IMG/VR virus record: IMGVR_UViG_3300025122_005358
Location: 1 to 40,739 of that record
DNA: 40,739 bases
Source: a virus
Reading direction: 5' to 3' (one strand)
The notes beneath the pieces are model-generated. The model was not told the DNA's origin and searched no databases. It saw only the letters and a program-made list of their open reading frames with translations. This document shows, in pieces, positions 40,191-40,739 of this stretch (its first letter is position 1; every line of letters starts with the position of its first letter). The translations under genes and the position numbers were made by a program.

Positions 40191-40601
40191 TTAATCAATG
40201 AACTCTTTATCGGTCTCAGATCCAAAATAGGGGCCGGACTTAAACTCATAGAGAACCGTTTCATCCTCTAGAACTTCAAATCCGTGACCAGCACGATAAA
40301 CAATTGCACAGGATCCAGTTGAAAGTTCCTCCTCTAAGATGATTTGGTCGTCAAGGTCGTAAAATTTTGCGAGAATCTTTCCTTGTAAAACAACCCAAGC
40401 TTCCTGGGTATGTCTTGTATTTCTGACTACCTCGTTGTGTCTATGTGGCCTAAACTTGATCCCAGATGGTATCTTTTTAGCAGCTGCCTGAAGACACTCG
40501 GATTCAGGGCTTAGATCTTTTCTACTTTCAGTTATGTCATCAAAATGACAAATGGTAAGTAGCAAAATTCCTTGTTCAATGTTGGAATAAACGCGTTTCA
40601 T
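40191..40601 (-). CDS. Cupin-fold protein, WbuC-like, 136 aa
   Basis: This is a small single-domain cupin. Motif 1 is spread over residues 53-74 with His53-x-His55, an insertion, then His64-x2-Glu67 and six residues later Gly74 (EAWVVLQG). Motif 2 is GSCAIVYRAGHGFEVLE with His106. The end EFKSGPYFGSETDKEFI is like the C termini of WbuC-type cupins in O-antigen clusters. The function of WbuC is unknown. It does not match the RmlC or FdtA patterns I know, so I do not call it an epimerase or ketoisomerase. The start ATG directly precedes the TAG of the gene cut at the right edge. Confidence 0.8.
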   Translation of the reverse strand: MKRVYSNIEQGILLLTICHFDDITESRKDLSPESECLQAAAKKIPSGIKFRPHRHNEVVRNTRHTQEAWVVLQGKILAKFYDLDDQIILEEELSTGSCAIVYRAGHGFEVLEDETVLYEFKSGPYFGSETDKEFID

Positions 40602-40739
40602 CTAAATTTTTCCACATTTTCTTAAAACGCTAGAACAAAATTCCAGATCCTCGGGAGACATGATTCCTGCGGGCCCGTAAAGTCTTTTGAACCAATAGTG
40701 TCGAGGGCCGGTGGCAACTGATCCTCTCCTGTGAAGCTG
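40602..40739 (-). CDS. C-terminal end of a gene cut at the right window edge
   Basis: 45 codons and a TAG are readable in frame before the edge. Segments include ATGPRHYWFKRLYGPAGI and SPEDLEFCSSVLRKCGKI, a basic, helical ending. No family can be named from so short a piece. The stop abuts the cupin start, so it is part of the same operon and is probably another glycan-cluster or accessory gene. Confidence 0.6.
   Translation of the reverse strand, partial: QLHRRGSVATGPRHYWFKRLYGPAGIMSPEDLEFCSSVLRKCGKI

Noticed and set aside
40191-40601. Cupin as RmlC (dTDP-4-keto-rhamnose 3,5-epimerase) or FdtA ketoisomerase
   Set aside because: Length is too short for RmlC, and motif spacing (an insertion between the first His pair and the Glu) does not match either family.

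Overview
The window looks like a 40.7 kb internal piece of a tailed double-stranded DNA phage genome with a contractile (myovirus, distantly T4-like) tail. Every gene I can support lies on the minus strand, so transcription runs from 40739 towards 1. Genes are tightly packed, with 1-4 base stop/start overlaps, adjacent stop-start pairs and short shared ends. No intergenic stretch reaches 100 bases, and I see no tRNA, rRNA, CRISPR array, transposase or integrase. Host and exact taxon cannot be read from the sequence. The gene set resembles that of aquatic T4-like phages, but that is an inference from memory.

The layout, in transcription order, is as follows. (1) 40739-20423 is a large glycan-synthesis island. 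It contains a cupin, a perosamine-synthase-like aminotransferase, a methyltransferase, several glycosyltransferases, a formyltransferase, a second DegT-type aminotransferase, a zinc-type dehydrogenase, a GDP-mannose 3,5-epimerase-like enzyme, GDP-mannose 4,6-dehydratase, RmlA-, RmlB- and RmlD-like enzymes, two further SDR epimerases/reductases, and an RfbH-like iron-sulfur 3-dehydratase. A Cas4/RecB-type nuclease is embedded in it, and there is a previously hidden 58-residue gene at 25564-25740. (2) 20436-19035 is a small junction with a one-helix membrane protein, a gp55-like late sigma factor and a 127-residue protein overlapping the sigma gene. (3) 19034-14493 is the baseplate core: an OB-fold hub/spike protein, a small Ala-rich protein, the gp25-like wedge protein and the gp6/J-like wedge protein. 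(4) 14493-1 is a set of large virion proteins: a DNRLRE/CBM96-like protein, a 1233-residue baseplate protein with two lectin-like LamG domains, four structural proteins without a recognised enzyme domain, and a Gly-rich tail protein that runs off the left edge.

The enzymes fall into two nucleotide-sugar branches. The first is a dTDP/CDP-hexose branch (RmlA-like, RmlB-like, RfbH-like, RmlD-like and SDRs), which suggests a 6-deoxy or 3,6-dideoxy sugar. The second is a GDP-mannose branch, with gmd plus a Per-like aminotransferase plus a formyltransferase suggesting GDP-N-formylperosamine, and a GME-like enzyme suggesting a GDP-L-galactose or gulose type product. The glycosyltransferases and methyltransferase could then assemble an oligosaccharide. 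No flippase, polymerase or lipid-carrier transferase is visible here. The product may therefore decorate virion proteins or be grafted onto a host glycan; the sequence does not decide between these. Because the island reads directly into sigma and baseplate genes on one strand, late expression is plausible.

Base composition is patchy. The hub/gp25 block, the 894-residue structural gene and the Gly-rich edge gene are clearly more GC-rich than the AT-rich sugar genes and the 817-residue structural gene.
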